A stretch of DNA of 64,000 nt, taken from NCBI RefSeq assembly GCF_007856155.1, contig NZ_CP042266.1, positions 2,852,001-2,916,000 on the forward strand. The letters are read 5' to 3'. Source of the DNA: Streptomyces qinzhouensis (lineage in GTDB: Bacteria > Actinomycetota > Actinomycetes > Streptomycetales > Streptomycetaceae). Shown piece by piece: positions 26,680 through 36,060 of this stretch (positions are counted from its first letter, which is position 1; every line of letters begins with the position of its first letter). The notes beneath the pieces are model-generated. The model had not been told where the DNA came from. It saw only the letters and a list, made by a program, of their open reading frames with translations, and searched no databases. A program made the position numbers and the translations under genes.

Positions 26680-27090
26680 ATGCGTACGACATCGATACTG
26701 GCTGCCGGCGCCGCGTTCCTCGCCTCCTTCGCCCTGGCCGCGCCCGCCGCGCAGGCCGGGACCGCGCCCGCGGCCAAGCCCGTACCCGTGGCCGTGGCGC
26801 CGGCTTCCTTCGGGGCCCTGGCGGAGCCCTTCAGCTGCAGCGTCGCCCCGGAGCGCCGGAACACCTTCAAGGCGATCGAGACCGTCCTGGTGAAGGACCG
26901 CCCGCGCAACAACGCGACCAACCTGGGACAGATCAACAGGAACGCGACCAAGATCGGCTGCAAGGGAACCACTCTCGGCGACACCTACACCGCCTGCGAC
27001 GTCACCAGCAATGGCTGGGTGACGGTCAACTGGAGCGGCCTGAAGGGTTACGTCAAGCAGACCTGCACGCAGGTCGTCGGCTCCTCCTGA
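26680..27090 (+). CDS. Secreted SH3-like domain protein
   Basis: A 136-residue exported protein: signal peptide to about residue 26 (ALAAPAAQAG), then a bacterial SH3-like domain with KAIETVLVKDRPRNNATNLG, DTYTACDVTSNGWVTVNWSG and GYVKQTCTQV. Cys residues are spaced to form two disulfides. Such domains bind cell-wall peptides. The ATG follows GGAGGAA. A strong terminator follows 28 bases after the stop, so the gene is monocistronic. Confidence 0.8.
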   Translation: MRTTSILAAGAAFLASFALAAPAAQAGTAPAAKPVPVAVAPASFGALAEPFSCSVAPERRNTFKAIETVLVKDRPRNNATNLGQINRNATKIGCKGTTLGDTYTACDVTSNGWVTVNWSGLKGYVKQTCTQVVGSS

Positions 27091-27117
27091 CGAATCCCCC
27101 TGGCGCGGGACCACCCG

Positions 27118-27153
27118 CCGGCCCCGGAGAGCCTCCCCGCTCTCCGGGGCCGG
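27118..27153 (+). terminator. Terminator after the SH3 gene
   Basis: CCGGCCCCGGAGAGC and GCTCTCCGGGGCCGG form a perfect 15-bp stem with a six-base loop (CTCCCC). Confidence 0.85.
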
Positions 27154-27319
27154 CGCATGCCCGGAGAGCGATGGCCGCACGAGACGGGGACTGCACGGCA
27201 CGGAGAAAAACCTGAGCGGGCGCTTAGAATTGAGGTGACCGTCACACTCCGGCACCCGTGACCCCGTGGCTACCTGGCGGTAGCTTCCATCCCGTCCGCC
27301 CTCTCCACCTGGAGCCGTG

Positions 27320-28540
27320 ATGCCCGAAGCCGTCATCGTTTCCGCCGCCCGCAGCCCGATCGGCCGGGCCTTCAAGGGCTCCCTGAAGGAGCTGAGGGCC
27401 GATGACCTGACCGCGACGATCATCGGGGCCGCCCTGGCGAAGGTGCCGGAGCTGGACCCCGCCGAGATCGACGATCTGATGCTCGGCTGCGGTCTGCCGG
27501 GTGGGGAGCAGGGCTACAACCTCGCCCGGATCGTCGCCGTCCGGATGGGCCTGGACCAGCTCCCCGGCTGCACCATCACCCGTTACTGCTCCTCCTCGCT
27601 CCAGACCTCCCGGATGGCGCTGCACGCCATCAAGGCCGGTGAGGGCGAGGTGTTCGTGTCGGCCGGGGTCGAGATGGTGTCGCGCTTCCAGAAGGGGTCG
27701 TCCGACGGGCTGCCCGACACCCAGAACCCGGTCTTCGCCGAGGCGCAGGCCCGGACCGCGCAGATCGCCGAGGGCGGCGCCGACGGCTGGCACGATCCGC
27801 GCGAGGACGGGCTCCTCCCCGACCCGTACATCGCGATGGGGCAGACCGCGGAGAATCTCGCCCGGCTCAAGGGCGTCACCCGCCGCGAGATGGACGAGTT
27901 CGGCGTACGGTCCCAGAACCTCGCGGAGGCGGCCATCGCGGCGGGCTTCTGGGAGCGCGAGATCACCCCGGTGACCACCCCGGACGGCACCGTCGTCAGC
28001 ACGGACGACGGCCCCCGCACGGGCGTCACCCTGGAGGGCGTCGAAAGCCTGAAGCCGGTGTTCCGGCCGGACGGTCTGATCACCGCCGGCAACTGCTGCC
28101 CGCTGAACGACGGCGCCGCCGCCCTGGTGATCATGAGCGACACCAAGGCGCGGCAGCTGGGGCTGACCCCGCTGGCACGGATCGTCTCCACGGGCGTTTC
28201 GGCGCTCTCCCCGGAGATCATGGGATACGGCCCGGTGGAGGCGTCGAAGCAGGCGCTGGGCCGTGCCGGGCTGACGATCGGCGATATCGACCTGGTCGAG
28301 ATCAACGAGGCCTTCGCCGCCCAGGTGATCCCCTCCTACCGGGACCTGGGGATCGACCTCGACCGGCTGAACGTCAACGGCGGCGCGATCGCGGTGGGCC
28401 ATCCGTACGGAATGACCGGCGCCCGGATCACCACCACCCTGATCAACAGCCTCCAGTTCCACGACAAGCAGTTCGCGCTGGAGACGATGTGCGTGGGTGG
28501 GGGACAGGGCATGGCCATGGTCCTGGAGCGGTTGAGCTGA
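27320..28540 (+). CDS. Acetyl-CoA C-acyltransferase (thiolase)
   Basis: A 406-residue thiolase. The acyl-accepting Cys is in [16 protein letters not shown] near residue 92, the catalytic His in [19 protein letters not shown] near 360, and the second Cys in [16 protein letters not shown] at the end. It condenses or cleaves 3-ketoacyl-CoA in fatty-acid degradation or acetoacetyl-CoA formation. GTG 27317 and ATG 27320 are adjacent; spacing from GGAG favours ATG. No beta-oxidation partner is next to it. The last five codons are part of the duplicated repeat that follows the gene. Confidence 0.9.
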   Translation: MPEAVIVSAARSPIGRAFKGSLKELRADDLTATIIGAALAKVPELDPAEIDDLMLGCGLPGGEQGYNLARIVAVRMGLDQLPGCTITRYCSSSLQTSRMALHAIKAGEGEVFVSAGVEMVSRFQKGSSDGLPDTQNPVFAEAQARTAQIAEGGADGWHDPREDGLLPDPYIAMGQTAENLARLKGVTRREMDEFGVRSQNLAEAAIAAGFWEREITPVTTPDGTVVSTDDGPRTGVTLEGVESLKPVFRPDGLITAGNCCPLNDGAAALVIMSDTKARQLGLTPLARIVSTGVSALSPEIMGYGPVEASKQALGRAGLTIGDIDLVEINEAFAAQVIPSYRDLGIDLDRLNVNGGAIAVGHPYGMTGARITTTLINSLQFHDKQFALETMCVGGGQGMAMVLERLS

Positions 28541-28747
28541 GTGGGAGCGGAGGGTAGGGGTCGCCCGAGGAACGAGGGCGGCACCTGCCCGCAGCGGACG
28601 CGAAACTCAACCCGACCCAACCAACACGAGCGGTTGAGCTGAGTGGAAGCGGAGGGTAGGGGTCGCCCGAGGAACGAGGGCGGCACCTGCCCGCAGCGGA
28701 CGCGAAGCTCAACCCGACCCGACAACACCAGAGGTTGAGCTGAGCGA
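28526..28747. repeat. Tandem duplication of a 102-bp hairpin element
   Basis: Two nearly identical units of 102 bases begin GAGCGGTTGAGCTGAGTG at 28526 and 28628, and a truncated third starts GAGGTTGAGCTGAGCG at about 28731. Each unit holds nested dyads: an outer GGTTGAG/CTCAACC pair and an inner stem of GGGTAGGGGTCGCCC with GGGCGGCACCTGCCC (14 of 15 positions pairing, counting G-U) around GAGGAACGA. The first unit includes the thiolase stop codon. Confidence 0.85.
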
Positions 28748-29056
28748 AAGCCCGCAAAAGGCCCGCGGAAAGGGGTCCGGACCGGAACCCGGCAAGGGTC
28801 CGGTAAGGTCCGGACCCTGTGCGAGGCGGGAAAACGGCGGGAAAAGGGGCGCGTTCTCCAGCCGTGATAGAAACAGCCCCAGGCTGTGATCTAAGCCCTC
28901 CCTCTGCTACATTTCCGCAGGTCAGTGGCGTCTACACGATAAACCCCGGGCCGAAAGTCCTGTCCAATTCGTGACGTATTGCACTGACAGGACCGTCATC
29001 CCCCTTGCAAGCTGATGTAGGAAGTCGGGGGTGTCGACGAAACCGGGAGTACGTCA

Positions 29057-29959
29057 GTGAGCGCTCTGTCTCTTGCTCTGCTGCTGACCACGGCCGCTGC
29101 CACGGTCGTGGGCGCCGCGTCCCTGCACGCCGCCCGCGGGCTGCGCCGCCAGGTGATGGCGCTGCGCACCGAACTGTCCACCGCCACGATCGCCGCTCAG
29201 GCCACCGCCACGGCCGCCGCGACCGCCGCCGCCGCCGTGCCGCAGGCCCGGCACACCCCCGCCGCCGAGATACGCGCGGCCGTCGTCGAGGCCCTCGCCG
29301 AGGAGCGGGAGCGCGAGCTGGCCGAGGCCCGGGCGTTCTGGGCCGCACAGGAGGCGCGGGACGCCGCCGACGCGCCCGCACCGCTGGTGGGCGGGGTGTC
29401 GGCGCCCGGGTCGGCCGGCGCTCCCGGTGACGAGCTGCCCTTCTACGTACCTCGGCAGGCGGATCTCGTCGGACTGGAGGCCGTCGACTACGACATGGCC
29501 GAGGCGCTGGACGAGCTGTCGGACCTCGCCGATGCCGCGGGCGGGCACGATGCCCCCGAATACCCCGAGGACTCCCCGGAGCTGGCCGCCGCCCGCCGCC
29601 GGCACCCCTCGCACCCCGATTTCGTCCCGGCCCAGGCGCAGGCACAGTCGTCGGGGTTCACGGACCACGACCGCACGATGGACCGGCTGGAGGAGCTGGC
29701 CGACGGCAGGACCGAACTGGCCGATGTACGGCCCGGACCGCTCGGCACGCTCGATGTGTACGTCTTCGTGGACGGTACGACGCTCTGCATGACCCCGGGC
29801 CACCGGGAGACCGCCGAGCGGCTCGCCCGGGCGCTGCGCGACGGTGACGCGCCCTTCCTGCTGGGCGGCTCCGGGGTCTCCGGGGCCTACGCCCTGACCT
29901 TCCTCTGCGGCGAGGAGCCGGTCTACATCCTCGCGGACCGGGTCATCGCGTCCCTCTGA
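29057..29959 (+). CDS. Membrane-anchored hypothetical protein
   Basis: A 300-residue protein. The first 20 residues (SALSLALLLTTAAATVVGAA) form an N-terminal membrane helix, followed by an Ala-rich coiled segment (MALRTELSTATIAAQATATA) and charged helix (VVEALAEERERELAEARAFW). The C-terminal 100 residues fold as a small mixed domain (LGTLDVYVFVDGTTLCMTPG, AYALTFLCGEEPVYILADRV). GTG 29057 is the start. The 310-base upstream region holds repeated GGTCCGGACC-like sequence. No family is known to me. Confidence 0.7.
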   Translation: MSALSLALLLTTAAATVVGAASLHAARGLRRQVMALRTELSTATIAAQATATAAATAAAAVPQARHTPAAEIRAAVVEALAEERERELAEARAFWAAQEARDAADAPAPLVGGVSAPGSAGAPGDELPFYVPRQADLVGLEAVDYDMAEALDELSDLADAAGGHDAPEYPEDSPELAAARRRHPSHPDFVPAQAQAQSSGFTDHDRTMDRLEELADGRTELADVRPGPLGTLDVYVFVDGTTLCMTPGHRETAERLARALRDGDAPFLLGGSGVSGAYALTFLCGEEPVYILADRVIASL

Positions 29960-29971
29960 CCAGTCCCCCCG

Positions 29972-30310
29972 CTAGGGAAAAGCGCGGCGCTTCGCCGCGA
30001 CGATCAGCGCCACGGCCTCGTCCAGTTCCGCCGCCCCCGCGGCGGTCCCCGCGGACGGGGCCGTTCTCAGCGCCTCGGAGAAATCCGTTCCGGCCACGAG
30101 CAGTTGGTCCGCGACCGCGAACAGACCCGCGTCCGGCATGGTCCGCGGCGGCCGGGCGGGCTCCTCCAGGAGCTGGGCACGCCGTGCCAAATCCCTGGCC
30201 AGCCCGAGCCCTTCCGCCGCCGCACCGCGCGCGAGGCGGCTCTGCGGGGCCGCGCGCAGGGCGTCGGCGAACTGGTCGAGGGCGGCGAACAGAGGGGTCG
30301 TATCGAGCAC
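29972..30310 (-). CDS. Small helical hypothetical protein
   Basis: A 112-residue Ala/Leu-rich helical protein (VLDTTPLFAALDQFADALRA, GLARDLARRAQLLEEPARPP, ELDEAVALIVAAKRRAFP). The longer upstream frame crosses the likely promoter region, so I favour GTG 30310. It is convergent with the preceding gene. No family recognised. Confidence 0.5.
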   Translation of the reverse strand: MLDTTPLFAALDQFADALRAAPQSRLARGAAAEGLGLARDLARRAQLLEEPARPPRTMPDAGLFAVADQLLVAGTDFSEALRTAPSAGTAAGAAELDEAVALIVAAKRRAFP

Positions 30311-30408
30311 AGCGCAGCCTATGCACACCCCGGGGACTGTTGCCAATACGCGAACCCTCGGGCACCGTGTCGGGAAGGAGCACACGCGCAACGCGTCCGG
30401 AGGCGCCG

Positions 30409-30645
30409 ATGTCCCCAGCCCCTGTCTTCTCCGAGGAGACCCACCGTAATCTGCTCTCCCGTATTCCCCATTGCACCGGCCGTGAGATCGCGGAATGGCT
30501 GCACACCGTCGAGGAAGGCCCCTCTCTCTTCCGTTTCGAAGAGAAGGTGAGCTGGCTCCGGAGTGAGCACCAGCTGTCGTACGGCCATGCGAAGGCGATC
30601 ATCCACGAGTACGACCTGCGGCGGGCCGCGCGCAGACTCCTTTAG
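30409..30645 (+). CDS. DUF4287-type small protein
   Basis: A 78-residue protein, HRNLLSRIPHCTGREIAEWL, then SLFRFEEKVSWLRSEHQLSY and GHAKAIIHEYDLRR, matching the small DUF4287 helical domain that often accompanies DNA-binding or stress proteins. ATG 30409 has CGGAGG five bases upstream. Function unknown. Confidence 0.7.
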   Translation: MSPAPVFSEETHRNLLSRIPHCTGREIAEWLHTVEEGPSLFRFEEKVSWLRSEHQLSYGHAKAIIHEYDLRRAARRLL

Positions 30646-30793
30646 GGAGCGGCGCGGCGGAACGGGAAACGAAGCGAGACAACGGGGTCCAACGGGGAAA
30701 CGGGAAGGACCCGCAAGCGGGAAGCCTGCGGGCCCTTCGTCACCGGCCGGGTGGTGTACCCGGCCGGTCCGTCATTCGGGGATCAGCGGTGAA

Positions 30794-31705
30794 TCAGTCG
30801 TCGCCCTGGAGGATCGACAGCACCCGGAGCATCTCCAGGTAGATCCAGACCAGCGTCATGGTGAGACCGAAGGCGGCGAACCAGGCCTCCTTGCGCGGAG
30901 CGCCGTAGGTGATGCCGTCCTCGACCTGCTTGAAGTCGAGGGCGAGGAAGCAGGCGCCGAGGATGATGCCGATGACACCGAAGAGGATGCCGAGGCCACC
31001 GCTGCGCAGGCCCAGACCGTCGCCGCCGCCGATCACGGCGACGAGGAGGTTGACGGCCATGAGCAGCATGAAGCCGATCGCGGCACCGATCACAAAGCCG
31101 TAGAAGCGGCGGTTGACCCGGATCCAGCGCATCTTGTACGCGACCAGCACACCGGCGAAGACCGCCATCGTGCCGAGCACGGCCTGGGCGACGACGCCCG
31201 GGCTGATGTAGGTGCTGACGGCGCTGGAGATCACGCCGAGGAAGACGCCCTCGAAGGCCGCGTAGGCCAGGATCAGCGCCGGGACCGGCTTGGCCTTGAA
31301 GGACTGGACCATCGCGAGGACGAACGCCACCAGGGCGGCGCCGATCGCGATCCCGTACGACTTGTTGACGTTGCCCTCGTCGACCGGGAGCAGCATCCAC
31401 GCGAGCGCGGCGGCGACCACGACGGTGCCGAGCGTCATCGCGGTGCGCGATACGACGTCGTCGATCGTCATCGCACCGGAGCGCGTCTGCTGACCGCCGT
31501 CGAGCTGTGCGTCCGTCGGGGCGTACGGGTTGGTGTCGTACGGGTTGCCCGTGGTGGTGCCCTGGGCGTAGGGGTTACCGCCCTGGGCGGCGTACGGGCT
31601 GGTTCCTACGGCTGCGCCCCCGGCCTGCGGCTGCGCGTTGAAGCCCGCCGTGCCGTTGTCGCGGCTGAACCCCCGTCGCGAGAAGACCGGGTTACTGCTC
31701 CTCAT
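30794..31705 (-). CDS. Bax inhibitor-1/YccA family membrane protein
   Basis: A 303-residue integral membrane protein. After a Gly/Asn/Tyr-rich N-terminal tail of about 90 residues (AAQGGNPYAQGTTTGNPYDT), seven hydrophobic helices follow, such as LGTVVVAAALAWMLLPV, FVIGAAIGFMLLMAVNLLVAV and LGILFGVIGIILGACFLAL. The family forms pH-dependent ion-leak channels related to Bax inhibitor-1. The disordered tail is a feature of actinobacterial members. It stands alone with the repeat-bearing region upstream. Confidence 0.85.
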   Translation of the reverse strand: MRSSNPVFSRRGFSRDNGTAGFNAQPQAGGAAVGTSPYAAQGGNPYAQGTTTGNPYDTNPYAPTDAQLDGGQQTRSGAMTIDDVVSRTAMTLGTVVVAAALAWMLLPVDEGNVNKSYGIAIGAALVAFVLAMVQSFKAKPVPALILAYAAFEGVFLGVISSAVSTYISPGVVAQAVLGTMAVFAGVLVAYKMRWIRVNRRFYGFVIGAAIGFMLLMAVNLLVAVIGGGDGLGLRSGGLGILFGVIGIILGACFLALDFKQVEDGITYGAPRKEAWFAAFGLTMTLVWIYLEMLRVLSILQGDD

Positions 31706-31909
31706 TTCACTCCTCCATGGCCACGTTGCGCGGCCTTAGCGACAAGAGTAATCGGAGGGCAAAGATCAGGCCCTCGTGCCAACGGAGGATCTTTCCAGAT
31801 CGTGACCCTTTTCTCAGATCGTTTTGACCGGCCACGGGCCGTTTCCGGGTCCGCGCGGGCCGTTTCCGGAGCCCTGCGGACGCACTCCGCGCCGCCGGCT
31901 CTCGCGGAG

Positions 31910-31979
31910 GGACCTCGCAAACGGACCTCACGGACGGACCTCGCGGACGGACCTCGCGGACGGACCTCGCGGACGGACC
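31910..31979. repeat. 13-bp tandem repeats upstream of the BI-1 gene
   Basis: About five units of GGACCTCGCGGAC, the first two degenerate, lie about 200 bases upstream of the BI-1-family start. A second pair, GGGCCGTTTCCGG, repeats at about 31837-31875. The rest of the 31706-32106 gap shows no gene. Confidence 0.75.
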
Positions 31980-32106
31980 GGGGCGCGGTGATCGCGGTGA
32001 TCGCGCGGGTGGGGTCGCCGACGGCGGGGGAACGGCTCCGACCGGGTCCGGGACCCGGTTCACCGTTTGGATTTCAACGAAACTCGGGGTACCCCGAGGA
32101 GGGCAG

Positions 32107-32192
32107 TGCCCGGAGCCGGACTCGAACCGGCACGCCCTCTGAAGGGGCAGCGAGGTTTAAGCTCGCCGTGTCTACCGTTCCACCATCCGGGC
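32107..32192 (-). tRNA. bldA: tRNA-Leu (anticodon UAA), the bldA tRNA
   Basis: An 86-base tRNA on the minus strand. GCCCGGA pairs with TCCGGGC plus discriminator A; the T arm reads GCCGGTTCGAGTCCGGC; the anticodon arm is GCGAG-CTTAAAC-CTCGC, giving anticodon TAA; a long variable arm (TGCCCCTTCAGAGGGCG) marks a class II tRNA. In Streptomyces this tRNA-Leu reads the rare UUA codon and is bldA, whose late maturation controls aerial growth, antibiotic regulators and other TTA-bearing genes. CCA is not encoded. A putative promoter lies 29 bases upstream. A TTA-bearing gene is present in the transposon at 56.5 kb. Confidence 0.93.
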
Positions 32193-32220
32193 CTGGCGAG
32201 CGGCTTCGCTACGGGGGATG

Positions 32221-32248
32221 AGCCTAGCCTCGGACGACCCGTCAGCGA
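32221..32248 (-). promoter_or_regulatory. Putative bldA promoter
   Basis: On the minus strand, TCGCTG and TAGGCT are separated by 16 bases, with TAGGCT ending 29 bases before the tRNA 5' end. The -10 is good and the -35 weak. Confidence 0.35.
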
Positions 32249-32624
32249 CCGCGCCCTGGCCCGATGTTGTCTGATTTCATTACTGGCTGTGATCGCATCA
32301 TCGCAGGTCAGAGCCGTCTGCATGCACATGTCCCGACAGATGGCCACTCTCACGACTTCATGCGATTGACGGAAAGTCGACGCCCGTGCCCCTTACCGGC
32401 GCACAGCCGTCCGTACGGTGCCCCGAAAGTGCGCCGCGCGCCCCCCGTCCTCCGTCGGATGACAGACCGGCTCAGGGCCGGGGTCATACCCAAGGAGGAG
32501 ACCCGGGGCGCGGGGTGCGACCCAAGAGGGCCCCGGGAACGGGCACCGGGACTGACGTACAGGTACCTGGGCAGGCGAGACGATATTGACGTCCCCGATC
32601 GACACCCGACAGGAGCCTTCCCTC
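32249..32624. other. Intergenic stretch before the ABC transporter
   Basis: 376 bases with no credible gene. It contains the AT-richer segment 32262-32370 and must hold the promoter of the ABC operon, but I cannot pick a clear -10/-35 pair. Confidence 0.4.
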
Positions 32625-33395
32625 GTGACCACCATGCACCTCACCCACCGTGCGTCCGCCGTCGCCGCGCGCGCCACGGACCTGTCCAAGGTGTACGGAC
32701 AGGGCGAGACCCAGGTGGTCGCGCTGGACCACGTCACCATCGACTTCCGTCAGGCCGAGCTCACCGCGATCATGGGCCCCTCGGGGTCCGGCAAGTCCAC
32801 GCTGATGCACTGCGTGGCCGGCCTCGACACCTTCAGCTCCGGCTCCGTCCGGATCGGGGACACCGAGCTGGGCAGCCTCAAGGACAAGCAGCTCACCCAG
32901 TTGCGCCGGGACAAGATCGGCTTCATCTTCCAGGCCTTCAACCTGCTGCCGACGCTGACCGCGCTGGAGAACATCACGCTCCCGATGGACATCGCGGGCC
33001 GCAAGCCGGACCAGGCGTGGCTGGAGAACGTGATCAACATGGTCGGTCTGTCCGGGCGGCTCGGCCACCGGCCCACCCAGCTCTCCGGCGGCCAGCAGCA
33101 GCGCGTGGCCGTCGCCCGCGCCCTCGCCTCCCAGCCGGAGATCATCTTCGGTGACGAGCCCACCGGAAACCTCGACTCGCGCTCCGGCGCCGAGGTGCTG
33201 GGCTTCCTCCGCAACTCCGTCCGTGAGCTGGGCCAGACCGTGGTGATGGTGACCCACGACCCGGTGGCCGCCTCCTACGCGGACCGGGTCGTCTTCCTGG
33301 CCGACGGCCGGATCGTCGACGAGATGCTCAACCCCTCCGCGGACGGCGTCCTCGACCGTATGAAGGCCTTCGACGCCAAGGGCCGGACGAGCTGA
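32625..33395 (+). CDS. ABC transporter ATP-binding protein (MacB/LolD type)
   Basis: A 256-residue ATPase. Walker A MGPSGSGKSTLMH near residue 51, Q-loop IFQAFNLLPTLTALENI near 100, signature LSGGQQQRVAVARAL near 147, Walker B IIFGDEPTGNLDSRSG near 168 and switch His VTHDP near 201. The length and the PTGNLD sequence are typical of MacB/LolD ATPases that drive extrusion from the outer membrane leaflet, not classical import. GTG 32625 with GGAG nine bases upstream is preferred. The large permease follows 101 bases later and is its partner. Confidence 0.93.
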   Translation: MTTMHLTHRASAVAARATDLSKVYGQGETQVVALDHVTIDFRQAELTAIMGPSGSGKSTLMHCVAGLDTFSSGSVRIGDTELGSLKDKQLTQLRRDKIGFIFQAFNLLPTLTALENITLPMDIAGRKPDQAWLENVINMVGLSGRLGHRPTQLSGGQQQRVAVARALASQPEIIFGDEPTGNLDSRSGAEVLGFLRNSVRELGQTVVMVTHDPVAASYADRVVFLADGRIVDEMLNPSADGVLDRMKAFDAKGRTS

Positions 33396-33496
33396 CCCCG
33401 GCGTTCTCCGCCGGATCCGGCCGGCCTCGCGCCCGATCCGGCATCCGGCAGCAGAACCCCGGCCGCCTCCCCGCCCGGCTCTCACCACAGGACTGA

Positions 33497-36043
33497 ATGA
33501 CAATGCTCCGTACCGCACTGCGCAACGTTCTCGCGCACAAGGCCCGGCTGCTGATGACCGTGCTCGCCGTCATGCTCGGCGTGGCCTTCGTCTCCGGCAC
33601 CCTGGTCTTCACCGACACCCTCGGCAACGCCTTCCGCAAGCAGTCCGCGAAGGGCTTCGAGAAGATCGCCGTCCAGGTCGAAAGCCCCACCGTGGGCGAG
33701 GGCGACACCGAGACCGGCCTGCCCGCCGGCACGCTCGCGAAGATCCAGGGCCTGCCCCAGGTCGCCGAGGCCACCGGCCGGGTCACCGGCTTCGCCGGCG
33801 TCGCCGACCAGAAGGGCAAGCTGATCGGCAACGGCTGGTCCAACACCGGCAGCAACTTCGCCCCCGGCAAGGACGGCAAGGACCCCTCGTACGACTTCAC
33901 CGAGGGCAACGGCCCGGCGAGCGCCGGGGAGATCGCCCTCGACAAGGAGACCGCGAAGAAGGGCAAGTACAAGGTCGGTGACACCATCCGGGTCGCCACC
34001 AGCGGCCCCGTCGTCGAGTACACCCTCGCCGGTGTCTTCACCACCGACCTCGGCTCGGTGAGCGCGGGCGGCAGCATGGTGCTCTTCGACACCGCCGTCG
34101 CCCAGAAGCAGTATCTGAAGCCGGACCACTTCAGCACCTTCACCGTCACCGCGAAGGGCACCGCCTCCGACGAGCAGGTCCTCGCCGCGGTCAAGCCGCT
34201 GCTGCCGGCGGACGCCGACGCGGAGACCGGCACCAAGCTGGCCGACGACGAAGCCGACATGATCAAGCGCGAGATGAGCGGCCTGAGCACGATGCTGCTG
34301 GCCTTCGCCGGTATCGCGCTCTTCGTGGGCATCTTCCTGATCGCCAACACCTTCACCATGCTGGTCGCCCAGCGCACCCGTGAGCTGGCCCTGATGCGCG
34401 CCGTCGGCGCCTCCCGCCGCCAGGTCAAGCGTTCGGTGATCCTGGAGGCCGGTGTCGTCGGCATCCTCGCCTCCGTCGTCGGCTTCGGCCTCGGTCTCGG
34501 CCTCGCGGTCGGTCTGCGCTCGCTGATCGGCTCGATCGGCGCCAAGATCCCCAACGGTCCGCTGGTCATCTCCCCGACCGCGGTGCTCTCCGCCCTCACC
34601 GTCGGTGTGGTCGTCACCGTCCTGGCCGCCTGGCTGCCCGCCCGGCGCGCCGCGAAGATCCCGCCGGTCGCCGCGATGAGCAGCGTCCACGCGGTGGCCT
34701 CCGCCAAGTCGCTGCTGATCCGGAACATCATCGGCAGCATCCTCACCGCCGGCGGTCTGGCGCTGATCGCGGCCGGCGCCGGGTCGAGCGACGGCACCAG
34801 CGGCCGGATCCTGATCGCGGTGGGCGCGTTCTTCGCCCTCATCGGTGTGATCGTGCTGATCCCGCAGCTGTCCCATCCGCTGATCGCCATGGTCCGCCCG
34901 CTGATGGTCCGGGCCTTCGGAGTCTCCGGCAAGCTCGCCGCGCAGAACGCGGTCCGCAATCCGCGCCGTACCGGCGCCACCGCCTCCGCGCTGGCGATCG
35001 GGCTGACCCTGGTCACCGGTCTGACCGTGATCGGTGTGACCGTCGGCCAGGCCATCGACAAGATGACCACCGACAACATCCGCGCCGACTATCTGGTCTC
35101 CATGTCCAGCGGCACCTCGATGGACGTCTCCGCGGTGGACGCGCTGAGCAAGGCCAAGGGCGTGGAGGGCTTCTCCCGGAAGCAGATCGGCACCGCGGAG
35201 GTCAAGGGCTCCGAGCAGATGATCACCGGGGTCGACCCGGCGGGCTTCGACAAGGTCTTCAGCGTCAAGGCCGTCTCCGGCTCCCTGAACACCCTGGCCC
35301 AGGGCCAGATCGTGATCGAGGAGAAGACGGCGAAGAAGAAGAACTGGAAGGCCGGCGACCAGCTGCCGCTCGTCTTCGAGCGGGACGGCAAGAAGACCAC
35401 CAAGACCCTGACGGTCGGCGCGGTCATCGCCGAGAACGAGCTGTTCTCCTCCTACGTCGTCGACCAGAAGCTGCTCGACCCCTTCGAGGAGAAGCCCTAC
35501 CTCCCCGAGGTGTGGGTGAAGATGGCGGGCGGTGAGACCAAGGCCAACGAGCAGGCCCTGGTCGACTCCCTCGGCAACAACCCGGCCATGACCGTCATGG
35601 ACAAGCAGGACATCCGCAACTTCTTCGGCGGCATGATCAACACGATGTTGAACATCATGTACGGTCTGCTCGCCATGGCCCTGGTCATCGCGGTCCTCGG
35701 AGTCGTCAACACCCTGGCGATGTCGGTCTTCGAGCGTCAGCAGGAGATCGGCATGCTGCGGGCGATCGGCCTGGACCGGCGCCGGGTCAAGCGGATGATC
35801 CGTCTGGAGGCCGTGGTCATCTCGGTCTTCGGCGCGGTGGTCGGTGTCGGCCTCGGCTCCTTCCTCGGCTGGGCCATCGGCGAGACCTTCCGCGACTCCA
35901 TCCCCAACTACGAGCTGGTGATCCCGTACGGCCGGATCGGCGTCTTCCTGCTGCTGGCCGGAGTGGTCGGTGTGCTGGCCTCCCTGTGGCCCGCCCGCAG
36001 CGCGGCGAAGCTGAACATGCTGACGGCCATCAAGACCGAATAG
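33497..36043 (+). CDS. ABC transporter permease with two FtsX/MacB domains
   Basis: An 848-residue permease with ten or so membrane helices. It holds two FtsX-type units: an N-terminal helix (LRNVLAHKARLLMTVLAVML), a large extracellular domain at about residues 50-250, helices MLLAFAGIALFVGIFLIANTF and ...LASVVGFGLGLGL..., then a second unit (LAAQNAVRNPRRTGATASAL, extracellular about 520-710, MYGLLAMALVIAVLGVVNTL). The motif QRTRELALMRAVGASRRQVK appears in both halves (second: QQEIGMLRAIGLDRRRVKRM). It exports an unknown envelope substrate or peptide with the ATPase upstream. No two-component pair is adjacent. Confidence 0.9.
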   Translation: MTMLRTALRNVLAHKARLLMTVLAVMLGVAFVSGTLVFTDTLGNAFRKQSAKGFEKIAVQVESPTVGEGDTETGLPAGTLAKIQGLPQVAEATGRVTGFAGVADQKGKLIGNGWSNTGSNFAPGKDGKDPSYDFTEGNGPASAGEIALDKETAKKGKYKVGDTIRVATSGPVVEYTLAGVFTTDLGSVSAGGSMVLFDTAVAQKQYLKPDHFSTFTVTAKGTASDEQVLAAVKPLLPADADAETGTKLADDEADMIKREMSGLSTMLLAFAGIALFVGIFLIANTFTMLVAQRTRELALMRAVGASRRQVKRSVILEAGVVGILASVVGFGLGLGLAVGLRSLIGSIGAKIPNGPLVISPTAVLSALTVGVVVTVLAAWLPARRAAKIPPVAAMSSVHAVASAKSLLIRNIIGSILTAGGLALIAAGAGSSDGTSGRILIAVGAFFALIGVIVLIPQLSHPLIAMVRPLMVRAFGVSGKLAAQNAVRNPRRTGATASALAIGLTLVTGLTVIGVTVGQAIDKMTTDNIRADYLVSMSSGTSMDVSAVDALSKAKGVEGFSRKQIGTAEVKGSEQMITGVDPAGFDKVFSVKAVSGSLNTLAQGQIVIEEKTAKKKNWKAGDQLPLVFERDGKKTTKTLTVGAVIAENELFSSYVVDQKLLDPFEEKPYLPEVWVKMAGGETKANEQALVDSLGNNPAMTVMDKQDIRNFFGGMINTMLNIMYGLLAMALVIAVLGVVNTLAMSVFERQQEIGMLRAIGLDRRRVKRMIRLEAVVISVFGAVVGVGLGSFLGWAIGETFRDSIPNYELVIPYGRIGVFLLLAGVVGVLASLWPARSAAKLNMLTAIKTE

Positions 36044-36060
36044 CGGAACGGGCGGTACGG

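Noticed and set aside
28526..28747. A CRISPR array
   Set aside because: The repeat unit is 102 bases in direct tandem without spacers, and there are no cas genes.
32107..32192. Integration site of an element in the tRNA
   Set aside because: tRNA genes are common att sites, so I looked for a repeated 3' end and an integrase beside it; neither is present.
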